From Epiperipatus broadwayi (taxonomy: Eukaryota > Onychophora > Udeonychophora > Euonychophora > Peripatidae), in the NCBI GenBank assembly GCA_028023455.1, contig JAQFVV010000020.1, forward strand, positions 9,969,092 through 10,033,091: a stretch of DNA of 64,000 nt. The letters run 5' to 3'. Of the stretch, positions 33,766-45,750 are shown piece after piece; positions within the stretch are counted from its first letter, which is position 1, and each line of letters opens with the position of its first letter. The notes beneath the pieces were generated by a model. The model saw only the letters and a list, made by a program, of their open reading frames with translations. It was not told the DNA's origin and did no database searches. A program made the position numbers and the translations under genes.

Positions 33766-36618
33766 AATCAGATACTTAATATCCTCACCTTTCGGCCACT
33801 AACTACTGCCTTGGTTGATGACTACACAACCTCCAGGAAATAAGAGCCATGATTTATTTTTACCTCACACCCACATTCATTCTTCCTTATCAGGCAACCA
33901 TGATTTTTCTTGTTCTTAAATTCAGAGATAAAAAGCCAAACTCTTTAATTATTTACAACTGCAGATCATGCTCTAGTGAAGAAACATTGCAAGAATTGGA
34001 AGAACTGTCATGTTAAATGGAACATTATTGGACTTTGTGAAGTTAGAAGAAAAGATGAAGAGACAATTGATTTAAAAAGTAGACAGGTATTTTACTACAA
34101 AGGCATAAATATTTTGGAAGTACACATGGAGTAGGATTCATTATAAATAAAAAGTGGAGGAACAACATTGTGGAGATTGATGGTGTATCAAACAGAGTAG
34201 TGGAATTAGTTATTCAATTTAATAACAGATACGAAAAAACTGATAATTCAGGTTTATGCTCCAACAAGTTCTCATAGAGATGAAGTAGTAGAAGATTATA
34301 TGGATGTACAAAAGGCATTTGATCAGATGAAACAACATTTTAAAAATTGATATGGGAGTCTTTAATGCTAAAATTGGTAAACAAATAAACAATAAAAGTG
34401 CTGTAGGTAAATTTGGTTATGGTAATAGAAATTAAAAAGTCATAGACTTTTGGAGTTTGCAGAAAAAGAAAAAAATTATATTATAAATTCTTGTTTTGAG
34501 AAAAATGTTAAAAGAAAATGAACATGAAAGCAACAAAATGAAGGGTATAGCAGAATTAGATTATATTTTGATTAACAGAAAATACATATTTCAAGATTAT
34601 AATGTTCTTAATAAATTCAATACAAAGAAGTGATCATTAATTAGTAAGATGTAAGATACATGTTAATGCAAAACTAAAGAGACAAAAATTATTAAGGAAA
34701 ACAATATTTACAGTAGATATTCATAATCTTCAGAAACATTCTAATGAATTTAAATTAGAACTTACAAATCGATTTCAAGTATTAGTGCATTTGGAACATG
34801 ATTAAGATTTGAATGAAATTAATATGAAAATAACTGATACACTTTTAAAAACTGCAACAAAGATAGCTGGTAGAAAAATCAGCAATTGACCAATAACATT
34901 TCTACTGAGACTAGAGAATTTATGAAGAAAAGAAGGAATATGAAAATATATAAAATGATGCTTGAAAAGGATTGAATATTTCGAATTTTGTAAAATGGTG
35001 CAAAAAAGAATTGATAATAATATAAGAAAGTATAATTGTGAACTATCAAGGAAAGCTGTAGAAAAGAGTAAAAATCTCAAAGAGTGTAAAATAACATTTT
35101 GGTGTTGGTAGAAAACTTATATCTGCAATATGAAAAAAAGATAACTATTACTAAAAAGAGAGATGATATCATGAAATTCTATCAAGAATTATATAATAAT
35201 AAAGAACACGTATCTCCTGTACATCTATATCTTCTGAATTACCCAGGATTTTAAATGAAGAAGTGAGACATGCAATTAAATTTGTGAAGAAAGGAAAAGC
35301 TCCAGATAATGATGGAATTATAATCAATTTATTAAAAGAAGCAAGTGAAGAAATAGAAAAATGTTTGGCAGAGTTATATACCAAATGTTTAAACGATAAA
35401 GAAATGTTTGGCAGAGTTATATACCAAATGTTTAAACGATAAAGATAAACTAGATGATTTGAAGAATGCAGTATTAATATTAATATTTTAAAAAGGTGAC
35501 AAAGAAGATATTAGAAATTACAGACCTATCAGCCTTTTATCAGTTGCATACAAAATTTTTACCAAGATAATTACAACTCGTATACAGAGAACATTGGATT
35601 TCAACCAACCAAGAGAACAAGCTGGATTTAAAAGTGGTTTTAATATAGTAGGTCATATCCATATATTGAGAGAAGTTATAGAAAGTCCCAATGAAAGGTA
35701 TAGACCAGGATATTATAATATTATGAATAATATTTAGATTACATAATGATACTAGGAAGGTTAACCTTGAGAAGTTTCCAAAATTTTTACAGCAATATGG
35801 CAAGAAATATTTTGTCAATTGTGGGAAGCCAAAAGAGTAAAAGTAAGTAAAGATTATTTAAGTCATTTAGATTTTGCAGATGATGTAGTTGTTTTTGCAA
35901 ATAATGCTTCATAGTTTCAGGATATGTTCCAAGAATTATCCGATGAAAGTAAGGAAGTAGGTTTAATGGATTTTCTCAAAAGATGAAAATAAAGATTAAT
36001 TATGATGAGTCAGAAGAAGTTAACTACAAATACTTTGGTCAGATTATTATTATAGATGGAAAACTTTAGACGAAATTAATCATAGAATTAAAGTTGGTTG
36101 GAATGCTTTTGGTAGAAATAACCTAATATTATAAGAAAATATGCCTATGTGATTGAAAAAGGTTTTTAATAAATGTGTTTTACCAGTTCTTACTTATGGA
36201 TCTGAGACTTAGACACTTAACAGAATTGCAATAAAGAGACTTCATATGACTCAAAAAAGTATGGAGAGATGCATATTAAGAGTAACAAGAAGAGATAGAA
36301 AGTGCGATATATAGGTAAGAGAACAAACAAATGTTACTGATATCATTGAAAGAATTAAAGACTGAAGTGGAGTTGGACTGGACATATTTCTAGAAGAAAT
36401 GATAGTAGATGGACAATGGAAATCTTAAACTGGATTCCAAGAGATTGTAAACAACCCAGAAATAGATCACATATGAGATGGGTTGATGAAACAAGAAAGT
36501 GTGCAGGGGTAATGTGGAGAAGAGAGTCTGGAGATTGGAGAAGATGGATTGAACTTGGAGACCTTCATCCTGCAGTGAATTGATATTGGTTGACAATGAT
36601 GATTATGATGATTTACTT
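33766..36618 (+). pseudogene. RTE-clade LINE with inverted 5' segment (copy b)
   Basis: From about 33955 the element runs on the plus strand from the endonuclease start (YNCRS) to the 3' tail at about 36618 (GACAATGATGATTATGATG). The piece before it (about 33766-33945) is the same family's 5' UTR and ORF start in the opposite orientation, matching about 23210-23500. Readable blocks include the endonuclease GLCEVRRKDEE-like piece, QAGFKSGFNIVGHI, an FADD region (about 35873-35905) and the C-terminal GHI.R..DSRW. There are many indels and stops. It also contains a 43-bp tandem duplication. Confidence 0.85.
35359..35444. repeat. 43-bp tandem duplication inside RTE copy b
   Basis: The 43-bp unit starting AAATGTTTGGCAGAG at 35359 is repeated without change from 35402. 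Two identical units in an otherwise diverged element suggest a duplication after insertion. Confidence 0.9.
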
Positions 36619-37075
36619 CAAGAAAAAGACAAATTATTTTTAAGCCCTTTCAGCAGAAAAATCTATAAGGTCCCAAAATATAATACATTAGGAACACTAT
36701 ATATGCAATTCATTTGCAAGCAGAAAAATTTACCTACTTTCGTTTTCTTCCCTTATATTGCGCAGATTATCATTTTGTTTTGAAATTTTATATAGTACAT
36801 TTCTTTAACAAAATACTTCATAGTATTATAAAACCTATAGACTAATTTTGTTTTAATTTCTTACACTGCTATAATTAATCTATGTATATACATGTATATC
36901 ATTTGCTGTTCACATATGGCGATCTGTAAAATTTACATATTACATCAATTTATTACTTTTATTAATCTCTCTTTTATACATTCACAACAAGGCATTTTTG
37001 TACTATAAATGATTCCAACTGCAACATTATATATATATAACCATTACAAGCATAAAGCTAAACTAGTCAATATAA

Positions 37076-37143
37076 AATCAAAACTACCCCAAATCTAAAA
37101 TTAAACCAGACCAGCATAAAAATAATATTAAAACACAACCTAA
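37076..37143. repeat. left 68-bp inverted terminal repeat of the Penelope-like element
   Basis: Identical over all 68 positions to the reverse complement of 38095-38162. It ends two bases before the open reading frame. Confidence 0.95.
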
Positions 37144-37144
37144 A

Positions 37145-38025
37145 TTGAAGGAATTTGTAAATGAGTTTAATTGTTTTGATCCTTCTATAAAATTTGTGTT
37201 AGAAGGAGGGGGGTTAGATTTTGGTAAGTTAAAATTTTTAGATCTTTTGGTGATTAGAAATATAGAAACTAATTGTTTATTGTGCAGTCATTTAGTTAAA
37301 AGTAAAGAATTAAGATCTATAATTAAACCTGATAGCTATCAGTCTGTATCTCATAAAGTAGCTGCTTTAAGGAATTATTGTCATAGGAATATTAAATTAA
37401 ATAATTCTAGTGGGATAGCTTTGTTTCAGAAATATCAATTTTATAAAGATTATTTGAGTGTTGGATACTCTGATAAATTTGTTAAAAGTATTTTATTTAA
37501 TAGTAATATTTGTAAGGATGTAAAGGTTAAAGAAAAATATGATTTTATTTCTTTGCCATTTAAATTGTCTTCTTTAAAATTGTGTGTAGAAATAGTAAAT
37601 TGTTTGGAAATAAAAAAAATTGCTTGGAAAAGGGGTGTTACATTGAATAATTTATTAAATAATACAAAAGAAGTTTTTGATAGAAAGACTATTCCTGGTG
37701 TGGTATATTTTATTCCTTGTTTATTTTGTAAGAAGGTTTACATAGGTCAGAGTAGTTTGAGTTTAAATGAAAGAATAAAGGTTCATAAAAGTAGAGTTAA
37801 AAATAGATATCTTAGTTCTGCTTTGTATGTCCATGAAAAAGATACAGGCCACACTATTGATTTTGATGAAGCTAAGGTTGTCTTCTTTGAGAGAAATGAA
37901 ATCAAAAGAAGAATTAAAGGTCTTTATTATTGAAAATTTATTATTCTGAAGCAATTAACTTATTTAAGAGTTCTTTTAATATTAAGGGTGGATGGGAAGT
38001 GAATGGATTTGTGGGTAGTTTTTAA
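37145..38025 (+). pseudogene. Penelope-like RT thumb and GIY-YIG endonuclease (5'-truncated)
   Basis: A 262-codon frame (37145-37933) begins after the catalytic RT motifs, inside the thumb and linker (FLDLLVIRNIETN, then VAALRNYCHR). Its last third is a GIY-YIG nuclease: GVVYFIPCLFCKKVYIGQSS with paired cysteines, an R in NERIKVHK and H.KDTGH. In Penelope-like elements this domain nicks target DNA for retrotransposition. A frameshift between about 37930 and 37948 separates the usual C-terminus, which continues as EAINLFKSSFNIKGGWEVNG and stops near 38025. Lack of stops over 262 codons fits a young copy. The lost RT core and the frameshift make it non-autonomous. The start used is only the first ATG of the open segment. 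Confidence 0.9.
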
Positions 38026-38061
38026 TAGTATATATAATGTGTGGTTTTTTTGTAGTTCTTT

Positions 38062-38105
38062 ACACTTGAGAAGTCTGCTTGTAGCAGTGAAACCTTAGGT
38101 TGTGT
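38062..38105 (+). ncRNA. degenerate hammerhead motif at the edge of the Penelope-like repeat
   Basis: The architecture is intact. Stem I is ACAC (38062-38065) with GUGU (38102-38105). Stem II is CUGC/GCAG with loop UUGUA. GAAA is at 38089-38092, stem III is ACC/GGU with loop UUA, and the triplet GUU ends at 38101. The core reads UUGAGAA (38066-38072) where CUGANGA is needed, which is two transitions away (C3 to U, G8 to A). It is probably inactive. Hammerheads in Penelope-like terminal repeats are established for other animals. Confidence 0.6.
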
Positions 38106-38162
38106 TTTAATATTATTTTTATGCTGGTCTGGTTTAATTTTAGATTTGGGGTAGTTTTGATT
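38095..38162. repeat. right 68-bp inverted terminal repeat of the Penelope-like element
   Basis: Exact reverse complement of 37076-37143. It starts inside stem III of the degenerate hammerhead, seven bases before the predicted cleavage point. Confidence 0.95.
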
Positions 38163-40562
38163 ATATATATATATATTAAACTGGTTATTGTAACAAGAGA
38201 GATTAAAAGATCTAAAGTAATATTTATAAATCGCATATATAAATAGCCCCATATCGAAACCCTATTTATATATGATGACAAAGTGATGTCAACTGTATTA
38301 AACGATGCATAATAAAAAGATCAATGGATCAAAAATGCCCAGTAATCTACATATATTTTAGCAATATGTTGGAAATGCCAATTATGTCATCATCATTATT
38401 TTTTATCATTATTGATCCACTGCAGGATGAAGATTTCTCCAAGTTCAATCATCTCTGATCTCTGGCTCTCTTCTCATTACATCAGCACACTTAATTATTC
38501 ATCCATCCATCTCACATGTGGTTTCTTTTTAGGTCTTTTACAGTATCTTGCAATCCAGTTTAAGATTTCAATTGTTCATCTATTATAATCTCTTCTAACA
38601 ATGTTTTCACCCTAATTCCACTTCAGTCTTGTACCTCTTTCAATAATGTCAGTAAAACTGATTTGTTCTTTGCCTATTTATTTCTATTTCATTTTCAATC
38701 TCTTCTTGTTACTCCTAACATACATTTCTTCATACTTCATTGAATGATCTGAAGTTTCTGTATTGATCTTCTGTTAAGTATCCATGTCTTAGATCTATAA
38801 ATAAGAAATGTTAACATATTTATTAAAAACCTTCCTTTTCAAATACATAGGCATATTTTCTTTTAATATTAAATTATTTCTACCAAAAGCATTCTAACGA
38901 AGTTTAATTTTATGAGTAACTTTATCCTTTATGTTTCCATCTATAGTAATAATTTGGCCAAGATGTTTATAAGTGTTAACTTCTTCTATCTCATCATTAT
39001 CAGTCTTTATTTTCTTCTAAGAAAATCCATTGAACATTACTTGAATCTTTTTAACATTTACCTTTAATTCTACTTTCATCTGATACTCTTGCAACATTTC
39101 CTGAAGCTCTAAAACATTATTTGTAAAACCCACTACATAATCTGCAAAATTTAGGTGACTTAATATTCTCCATTTAATTTTATTCCCTTAGCTTCTCATT
39201 CTAATCCACAAAATACTTCTCAACTGCTGTAAAATGTTTTGGAGATATAGAGTCATCCTGCCATATACTCTTTTTGATGTTAATCTTTTTAATATAATTA
39301 TGAATTTTAATTGTTGCTCTTGCAATTTTATAAATATTCTTCAGAGTATAATGATATCCTGCATCTATACTTTCATGATCCAATATTTTAATCACTGAAA
39401 AAATGCTTATAAAATCAAATGTCTTTCCATAATCTATGAATTCAAAGCATAACGGCAACTGATATTCATTGGTTCTTTCTACAATTGCTCTCAATACTTG
39501 GATATAATCCACTGTACTAATACCACTAAATTCAGCTTGTTTTTTTTTTGTTTTATTAAAAATCAAGTTTGCTTTAGATAAGTTGTAATTATTTCAGTAA
39601 AAATTTTATATAGAACTGATAAAAGACTGGTAGGTATATAATTTGTAATATTTTCTTTATCAACTTTTTATAATTTGTAATATTTTCTTTATCAACTTTT
39701 TAAAATATTAATACGGCATTCTTCCAACCATCTGATATATCTCTATTATTTTAAATATTTGGTATATAACTTTGCCAAATTTTTTTCTACTTCTTTTAAG
39801 ATTTTGATTATAAATTCCATCATTACCTGGAGCTTTCCCTTTCATAAATTTAATTGTATGTCTCAATTCTTCATTTAAAATCCTGGTCAATTCAGAAGAT
39901 ACAGTAGTTGTAAGAGATACATTGTTTTTTTTTATTGCTATATAATCCTTAATAGAACTCTTCTACACATTTCATAATGTCACCTCTCTTTTTAGTAATA
40001 GTTCAATATTCTTTTTAATGGAAAAATAAATTTCCAGCAATACCAAGATGTTGTTTTATTCTCTTCTACAGCTGTCCTTGCTAGTTCACAATTATACTTT
40101 CTTATATCATTATCAATGCTTTTTTCAACATTAAATTGTCATCTCAGTAAAAATTTTACTAGTCAATTGTGTGTTTTTGTACCAATTATTTTTGTTGCAG
40201 TTTTTAAATGTATCAATTACTTTCCTATTGATTTTATTCAAATCTGAATCATTTTCAAGATCTGTTAATATGTGAAAACGATTTACAAGTTCTAATTTAA
40301 ATTCATTGTAGTACTTCTGAAGATCAGCAATATCAATTGTGAATATTGTTTTTCTTAATAATATTTTCTCTCTGCATAAATATGTATCTTACTCTCAGTA
40401 ATCAATGAGTACCTCTTGTATTAACTTTATTAAGAACATTGCAATTTTGAAATACATATTTTCTATTAGTCAGATGATTACCAATTCCATTTTTCTCAAG
40501 AAAATAATTCTTTTTTAACAAGCTTTTCTGACCGTGTCCACTCCGGTCCTCATTCTATCCCC

Positions 40563-40690
40563 AAGTTTATCCTTCTCCACCTAAGTCAGTTCACAATCCC
40601 CATTACTCTCAACATGATCAACAAGCAAGTTTATCCTTCTCCACCTAAGTCAGTTCACCATCCCCATTACTCTCAACATGATCAACAAGC
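40563..40690. repeat. 64-bp tandem duplication inside the GC-richer LINE
   Basis: Two units (40563-40626 and 40627-40690) starting AAGTTTATCCTTCTCC differ at a single visible base. Confidence 0.9.
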
Positions 40691-41478
40691 TGTCCTCAGA
40701 TGCTTACATCATTGAGGGTCCCTATCTGGTAACATTAGTCCCTTTCCTTAAAAAAGATTGGCCACCTACTGAGCTTAAGAGTCTTAGGCCTATTTCAATG
40801 ACTCCTCTGCTCATAAAACTTATTGAGTCTACCATCAGTTACTAGAATAATTCATACTCCCTGCCTTTTCTGCCTGTTTGCTTGTAAGGGATGCTCCACT
40901 CTTGGGGCTGCCACACTCTTTAAGATGGCCACTGAGCATGTTAGACAGTCTCAAAAAGGCAGGACCATTGCTGTCCAATTAGACATCCAGGCAGCCTTAG
41001 ACTCTGTTAGGGTTGACCTGCTCCTTGGTGTCCTCAGGGACTTGAACATTCCAGAGGCCCTTCTCCCCACAATCTCCTGTCCAACAGAGAAATCCCAATT
41101 ACCCTGGATGGGAAAGTTTCCCCCCCAGCTTCATACTAACATATCCATCCCTCAGGACTCTCCGCTGAGCACTTTGTTGTTCATCGCATTCCTGAATATC
41201 CTCTTGCTCAGGTTGGAACATTACTTCCCTAGCATCCTCATGCCTGCACTGAGCAAAATCATCAAATTGCCTTGCTTATGTAGATGATGTGGTTGTCTTT
41301 CTTCCCATAGTTGATCTCATCCCCAGGCTTTAACCGATCCTCACCTGGTACACCAAAACACACAGGCTGGAATTTAGCAATGATAAATCAGTAGCCTGGA
41401 AACTCTTCTGGTAAACAAATCCTTTCCATCTTCAATGCCAAGCCACACAATGTCCTTGGATTCCCCCTCATGCTGTCT

Positions 41479-42155
41479 CCTAAGGACATAAGGATATGGG
41501 TCCAAACCACACTGTAACAAAACATATCCATCCTCAGTGCTATCACATCACAGGCATCTACCGCTTCCTTTATGGAAAAGTCACCCTCCTCAATCTTCTA
41601 GTGTTTCTTAAAATAGCATATTACCTCCCCATTGTTCTACCTACACATTCCTTTATATCCAAAATCAATTCCCTTTGCACCCATTTTCTCTGGGCCAGAA
41701 AGGTGGTGGCTATCAGCCTAAAAAGAACTTGGTTTTCCAACCTCAATGGGTTGGGCCTGCACTCCATTGCCACTCTTCTAATCCAGAGATCTCATAACAT
41801 TATCCTCACACTCCTAAGTCACTTTCCTGCCAACCTGTTTCCTAAGGACATGAGGGTATGGGTCCAAACGATACTGTATCAAAGCATATCATCCACCCTC
41901 AGTGCTATCACAGGCATCTACCTCTCCCTTCATGGTCACCCTCTTCAATCTTCTAGTGTTTCCTACAAAACATAAAATTGTTCTACCTACACATTCCTTT
42001 ATATCCAAAATCAATTCCCTTTGCACCTGTTTTTTCTGAGGCAGAAAGGTGGTGGCCATCAGACTAAAAAAACTCATTCTCCTAAAAACCTCAATGGGTT
42101 GGGCCTGCACTTCTCACATTATCCTCACACTCCTAAGTCACTTTCCTGCCAACCT
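41479..42155. repeat. ~0.35-kb tandem duplication inside the GC-richer LINE
   Basis: 41479-41840 is repeated as 41841-42155 with small deletions. Both start CCTAAGGACAT and end CACTTTCCTGCCAACCT. The duplicated segment encodes the RT thumb, so the thumb appears twice in broken frames. Confidence 0.85.
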
Positions 42156-43565
42156 TGTGCATATCATTATCACACCCACTGACACTCCTCCTCCCATTGG
42201 CAGGCCCAGGTCATGGACCTTACTCATTGCAAACATCCTACAAAAGGCTGGCTTTATTATACCATCCATCAATGGCAAATTGAAGCACTGGGAGGTTTTC
42301 AATCAGACTGCAGACTTCTCCATTGTGCCCCTTACATTCCTCTAACTTACCAATGCTCAATTAATCTGCAAATTCAAAAGGTGGTCCCTTCAGGCAAAAT
42401 TTTTCGATTTCCTCCTCAAAATCAATCTTCACTCTCTTCCAACAAATCAATTTTTGGTCAACCATAGGGCTTTCATCAAGATCTCTCCCGTATTTCAGCT
42501 CGGTAAAACTGACAATGAAACCCTCCAGCACTTCCTATTTAAATGTCCCTTTCTGCTTGAAATGAGATATGTCATCAATTCCCACCTTCCCTCGCACAGG
42601 AATACCATCTTCAACATACAAGAATCCATAGAAACATGGGTTTTTGTGACTATTAGACTATCAGTTTTCCTCATCTATACACTCTGGTTGCTCTGATGTG
42701 ATATTATTTTTGACCAGAGAGTACACTCAGTGAATCAAAAGCTATTGGACCTAATTAGCTCTCTCAAAACGAGGGGTACCAAACTAGCCCCACCTCCACT
42801 CCTCACAGACACTTAGGCAATCCTCCAACTCCCATCATCTCAGCCTCTGTCATAGGACTCAATCATTCAAATGTTTGTGACCCATGCGGTGCTTGCTCAA
42901 CAAAGACATGCATCTCGGACGGGACTACACACTGTTTCCCTTTTCCATTTCCCATTCCCTTTTCACACATATCCTTTCCATCTTACCATGTGTTGCTCCT
43001 GAAATTTCAATTTATCATATAATCACTCCCTTGTAAACCTTTTTATAACTTCATCACTAAAAAAAAAAAAGTTCCTTCTTTTGCAAACTACACAAATCGA
43101 ATACCTCTCTCATTTCTATCACCATAACCAAATTACCTACAGAATTTTCATATCTTAATAATTAATTACCAATTCTAATACTAAAATCTCTTAAAAAAAT
43201 TAAAATGTTATTTTTTCTGATGTGCATCCATAAACAAATTCCCTACTTCATCATCACAATGAAAATTTATCTAGTCATGAATCTGAATGATCTAAATTTG
43301 AGATTTGTTATTGAGTTGAATAATTAATCTTGCCATTCTATCTGATACACCATCAATCTCTACAATGTTACTCTGCCACTTTTTATTTTTAATAAATCCT
43401 CCACTTTTGTATTTCCAATGTTTGTCCCTTTGCTGTACAGTACATGCCCACTTTTTAAATCAATTCACTCTTCACCTTTTCTTCTAACTTCACAAAGTCC
43501 AATAATGACTCATTTAATATGAGACAGTCCTTCCAATCCTTGCAATCTTCCTTCACTTGAACTTG

Positions 43566-45310
43566 ACCATAAACCAAGTTCTGTACTGGTCAAAATAAAC
43601 ATTAATGTAGCCTCTAGTCATGATGATCATAACTATGTAGAAGCATCAAATCAGATATCAGACTCTACTTTCCATGTCATTAGACAATTGAACTTAAATA
43701 CCTACCTAAATCCAATCATTAGCTAAAAACACATTAATTTCATTAAATAAAATCCCATGAATATTTCATTTATTTCACTCTCACTGGAACCAATTTTTAT
43801 TTATACATTGGCACATGTGAATTCAAAGTGACCAACTTTATAAAGAAATAACCCATTCGCAACCTTTTTCTTATGCAATTGTAATTCCCAAAACAAAATT
43901 CATTAGAGTGCATAAAACCAGACAATTAATGATAATGTATTATACATTATCATTGTAATAGTAATAACGTTTTACCTAAAGATTACAGAATCTATTGTAT
44001 TTCATGGATAATTAAAAGGAAAAAATAATAATTTTAATAATGAAATTGATTATACAATACACATATATAATATATAAATAAATAAACAAATTCATGTCTT
44101 CCTAACTTGATTCCTATTTTCATGTGCATTCCTTCGCCTTTTGTTTCACTAAAAATGAATTATTTATTTAACTTTCAATCATAAATTGCTTTCTACATAA
44201 TACACAAATATTCATCATTTCATAAAATCTAATGAAAGAAAAGTCTTTAAATAGACCAGTGGCGAGCAACGATCCTTTCCAATAATTCTTCATAAATAAC
44301 AAAATAGAAAGCACTATTCCTAGGTAATGATTGCTTGGTGAAGATTTTTGTTTCATTCTTTAGCTAAAAATAGATAGGTACTCACCCACTTATCAACCTA
44401 TACTGAATAAATAGCTGCTTTGACTAAAAGCTATTTACCTATAAAAAATTCTATGCCTGTTGAAAAAAAAAAGATAAGCTTTCTTAGACTGGTACCATTA
44501 AGACTTCTTGTGCAAGATATATAAATAAGTATTTAATACTAAAAAAGATACTACAAAACAATAATTGGTGTTCCATCGTTGTGCGCAAGACCCTGGAATT
44601 CTTATCTAGGCCAAGTAAAACATGACTAAAAACGATATCTTCCAATATTTGTATAAGCCAATTTAGAATTTCATCTTTTTTATATCCAGACAATAGTTTA
44701 GCTTATGTAATAGTTAATAGATGATATCTAGCTCAGCTTAATGAGTAAAAATGAAATCTCATTCTCATTCAGTGTTCTTTTCTGAAGAGCTGCTGAATAT
44801 TGTATTTTTTAATCTATATATGCATCCAACAGATGAATTTGATAACTTTTAAGAAATTCTTCTATACCAGATGATAATTATAATACTTCTATAAGTAATA
44901 TCACAGAAATAAGAAAATTTATACCTTGAAAACAAATAAAGCTAATATGGGCTAGATAATATTTCTAGATAAATAAATAAAAATGTTGATTGCTAGTTAA
45001 ACAATCAGTTCATTAGTACTACTTTATTGAGATCATATCTTAAATAATTAACTATATAAATCAATGATGATGGTAGTTATTTACCATTTTTTATAATGGT
45101 GCTGAGTATTGAGTAATTCACAGTCATTCTATACTCACATGATTATGGGAATTATTTAATCCTCAGAACCATTAAAAATATTCATTCATCCATCACAAAA
45201 AAATGGTTTATGCCTAGATAATTGATATTATTGACAATCATCAACCTACATAGTTTGATTATTCAAAGTATGATCATAATAAAGTAGCACTGAAGTTTGG
45301 TTATATTTTC
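43566..45310. other. AT-rich sequence with no recognised gene
   Basis: A 69-codon minus-strand frame at 44693-44484 (KKDEILNWLIQILED) matches no family I recognise. No other candidate exon or repeat structure was seen. Confidence 0.45.
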
Positions 45311-45750
45311 CTACTAAACATCACATGATCACATCTCATACTAGCACATAATTGGCAAAACTCTCCATACATTAGTGCCACCCTGTGCTAAGCAGAGTAA
45401 TCAATGGATGCCAGAAGGCTTGTGCATAAAATCCCTATCTAGTGCCTACTCATCCAATATCCCCAGACTAGTTTCTGGCTTGTGGCCATCCTCAGTGAGG
45501 AGCCTTGGATCTGAGAGCACTGCACCTAGATCTTAGGAACTAATGCAACCCTCCAGCAGCCACCTTTTAACTCTATTTTACTACAAAACTATGAGAATGA
45601 AATTGAAAACCCAAAAATATTTTCAATCTAAGCTCAATAGCTTATATAGTCATATGGGTCTGAACTCAATTCAGCACCCATACATTTTGGTGTCTTTGGC
45701 TCTTAAACAACCATAGACACCATTATCCTATTAGGCAGGATTGGTGTTAA
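45311..45750 (-). mobile_element. hammerhead element family A, copy E
   Basis: It begins with the long terminus CTACTAAACATCACATGATC and passes into GCAAAACTCTCCATAC. It then follows copy D closely, including the unique ~200-bp segment (about 45550-45745), ending near GGATTGGTGTTA. With copy D it defines a roughly 45-bp inverted terminus: the start of E is the complement of the end of D. The right terminus is missing and no target duplication could be recognised. Confidence 0.8.
45459..45501 (-). ncRNA. hammerhead ribozyme (type I), family A, copy E
   Basis: Minus strand: core CUGAGGA (45495-45489), differing from CUGAUGA only at position 7, which tolerates any base. Stem II is UGGC/GCCA with loop CACAA, GAAA at 45475-45472, and GUC at 45468-45466. 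Stem I pairs UCCUCA with UGGGGA. All invariant core positions are intact. Confidence 0.8.

Larger units (their letters stand above)
36900..38280 (+). mobile_element. Penelope-like element, 5'-truncated, with inverted terminal repeats
   Basis: A coding segment (37145-38025) with a GIY-YIG endonuclease is flanked by perfect 68-bp inverted repeats (37076-37143 and 38095-38162). Weaker inverted similarity extends outward on both sides: TTAATCTCTCTT at about 36964 against its complement near 38198, and a CATATGGCGAT-like block near 36914 against its complement near 38235. Penelope-like elements characteristically carry such repeated terminal segments, often inverted, and are often 5'-truncated. 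The 68-bp identity suggests a fairly recent insertion. The RT core is missing. Confidence 0.85.
40530..43061 (+). pseudogene. GC-richer non-LTR retrotransposon inserted in RTE copy c
   Basis: It ends in a poly-A run (about 43050-43061). Probable target duplications AAGCTTTTCT (40522-40531) and AAGTTCCTTCT (43060-43070) are imperfect. RT blocks in order: ELKSLRPISMTPLLIKLIES, motif A VQLDIQAALDSV, motif B ISIPQDSPLSTLLF, motif C YVDDVVVFLP (about 41276-41305, in another frame). A thumb follows with SKINSLCTHFLWARKVV and GLGLHSIA, then a C-terminal zinc-finger-like CGKTDNETLQHFLFKCP (first Cys not clean in the track frame). It is 5'-truncated with several frameshifts. The clade is unclear. The thumb and C-terminus look L1/Tx1-like. 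Base composition is strikingly richer in C than everything around it. Confidence 0.8.
38385..43565 (-). pseudogene. RTE-clade LINE (copy c), split by another LINE
   Basis: The 3' tail (CATCATCATTATT, minus sense) is at about 38387. The C-terminal domain, RT and linker run up to about 40525. Readable minus-strand pieces include IQVLRAIVERTNEYQLPLCF with FIDYGKTFDFI (39201-39566) and FMKGKAPGNDGIYNQ (39708-39890). A GC-richer LINE interrupts at about 40530-43061. The endonuclease then resumes at about 43062 and runs to about 43565 (AEFAEKE-like, GDFN-adjacent and NEGRL-like blocks), where the copy is 5'-truncated. A 34-bp tandem duplication lies near 39640-39705. It is the most decayed of the four RTE copies. 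Confidence 0.85.

Noticed and set aside
36900-38280. Reading the 37-38 kb frame as a host GIY-YIG nuclease gene
   Set aside because: The RT-thumb sequence upstream and the perfect inverted flanking repeats identify it as part of a Penelope-like element.
44484-44693. 69-codon minus-strand frame as a gene
   Set aside because: No recognisable family, no convincing splice sites, and frames of this length arise by chance in such sequence.
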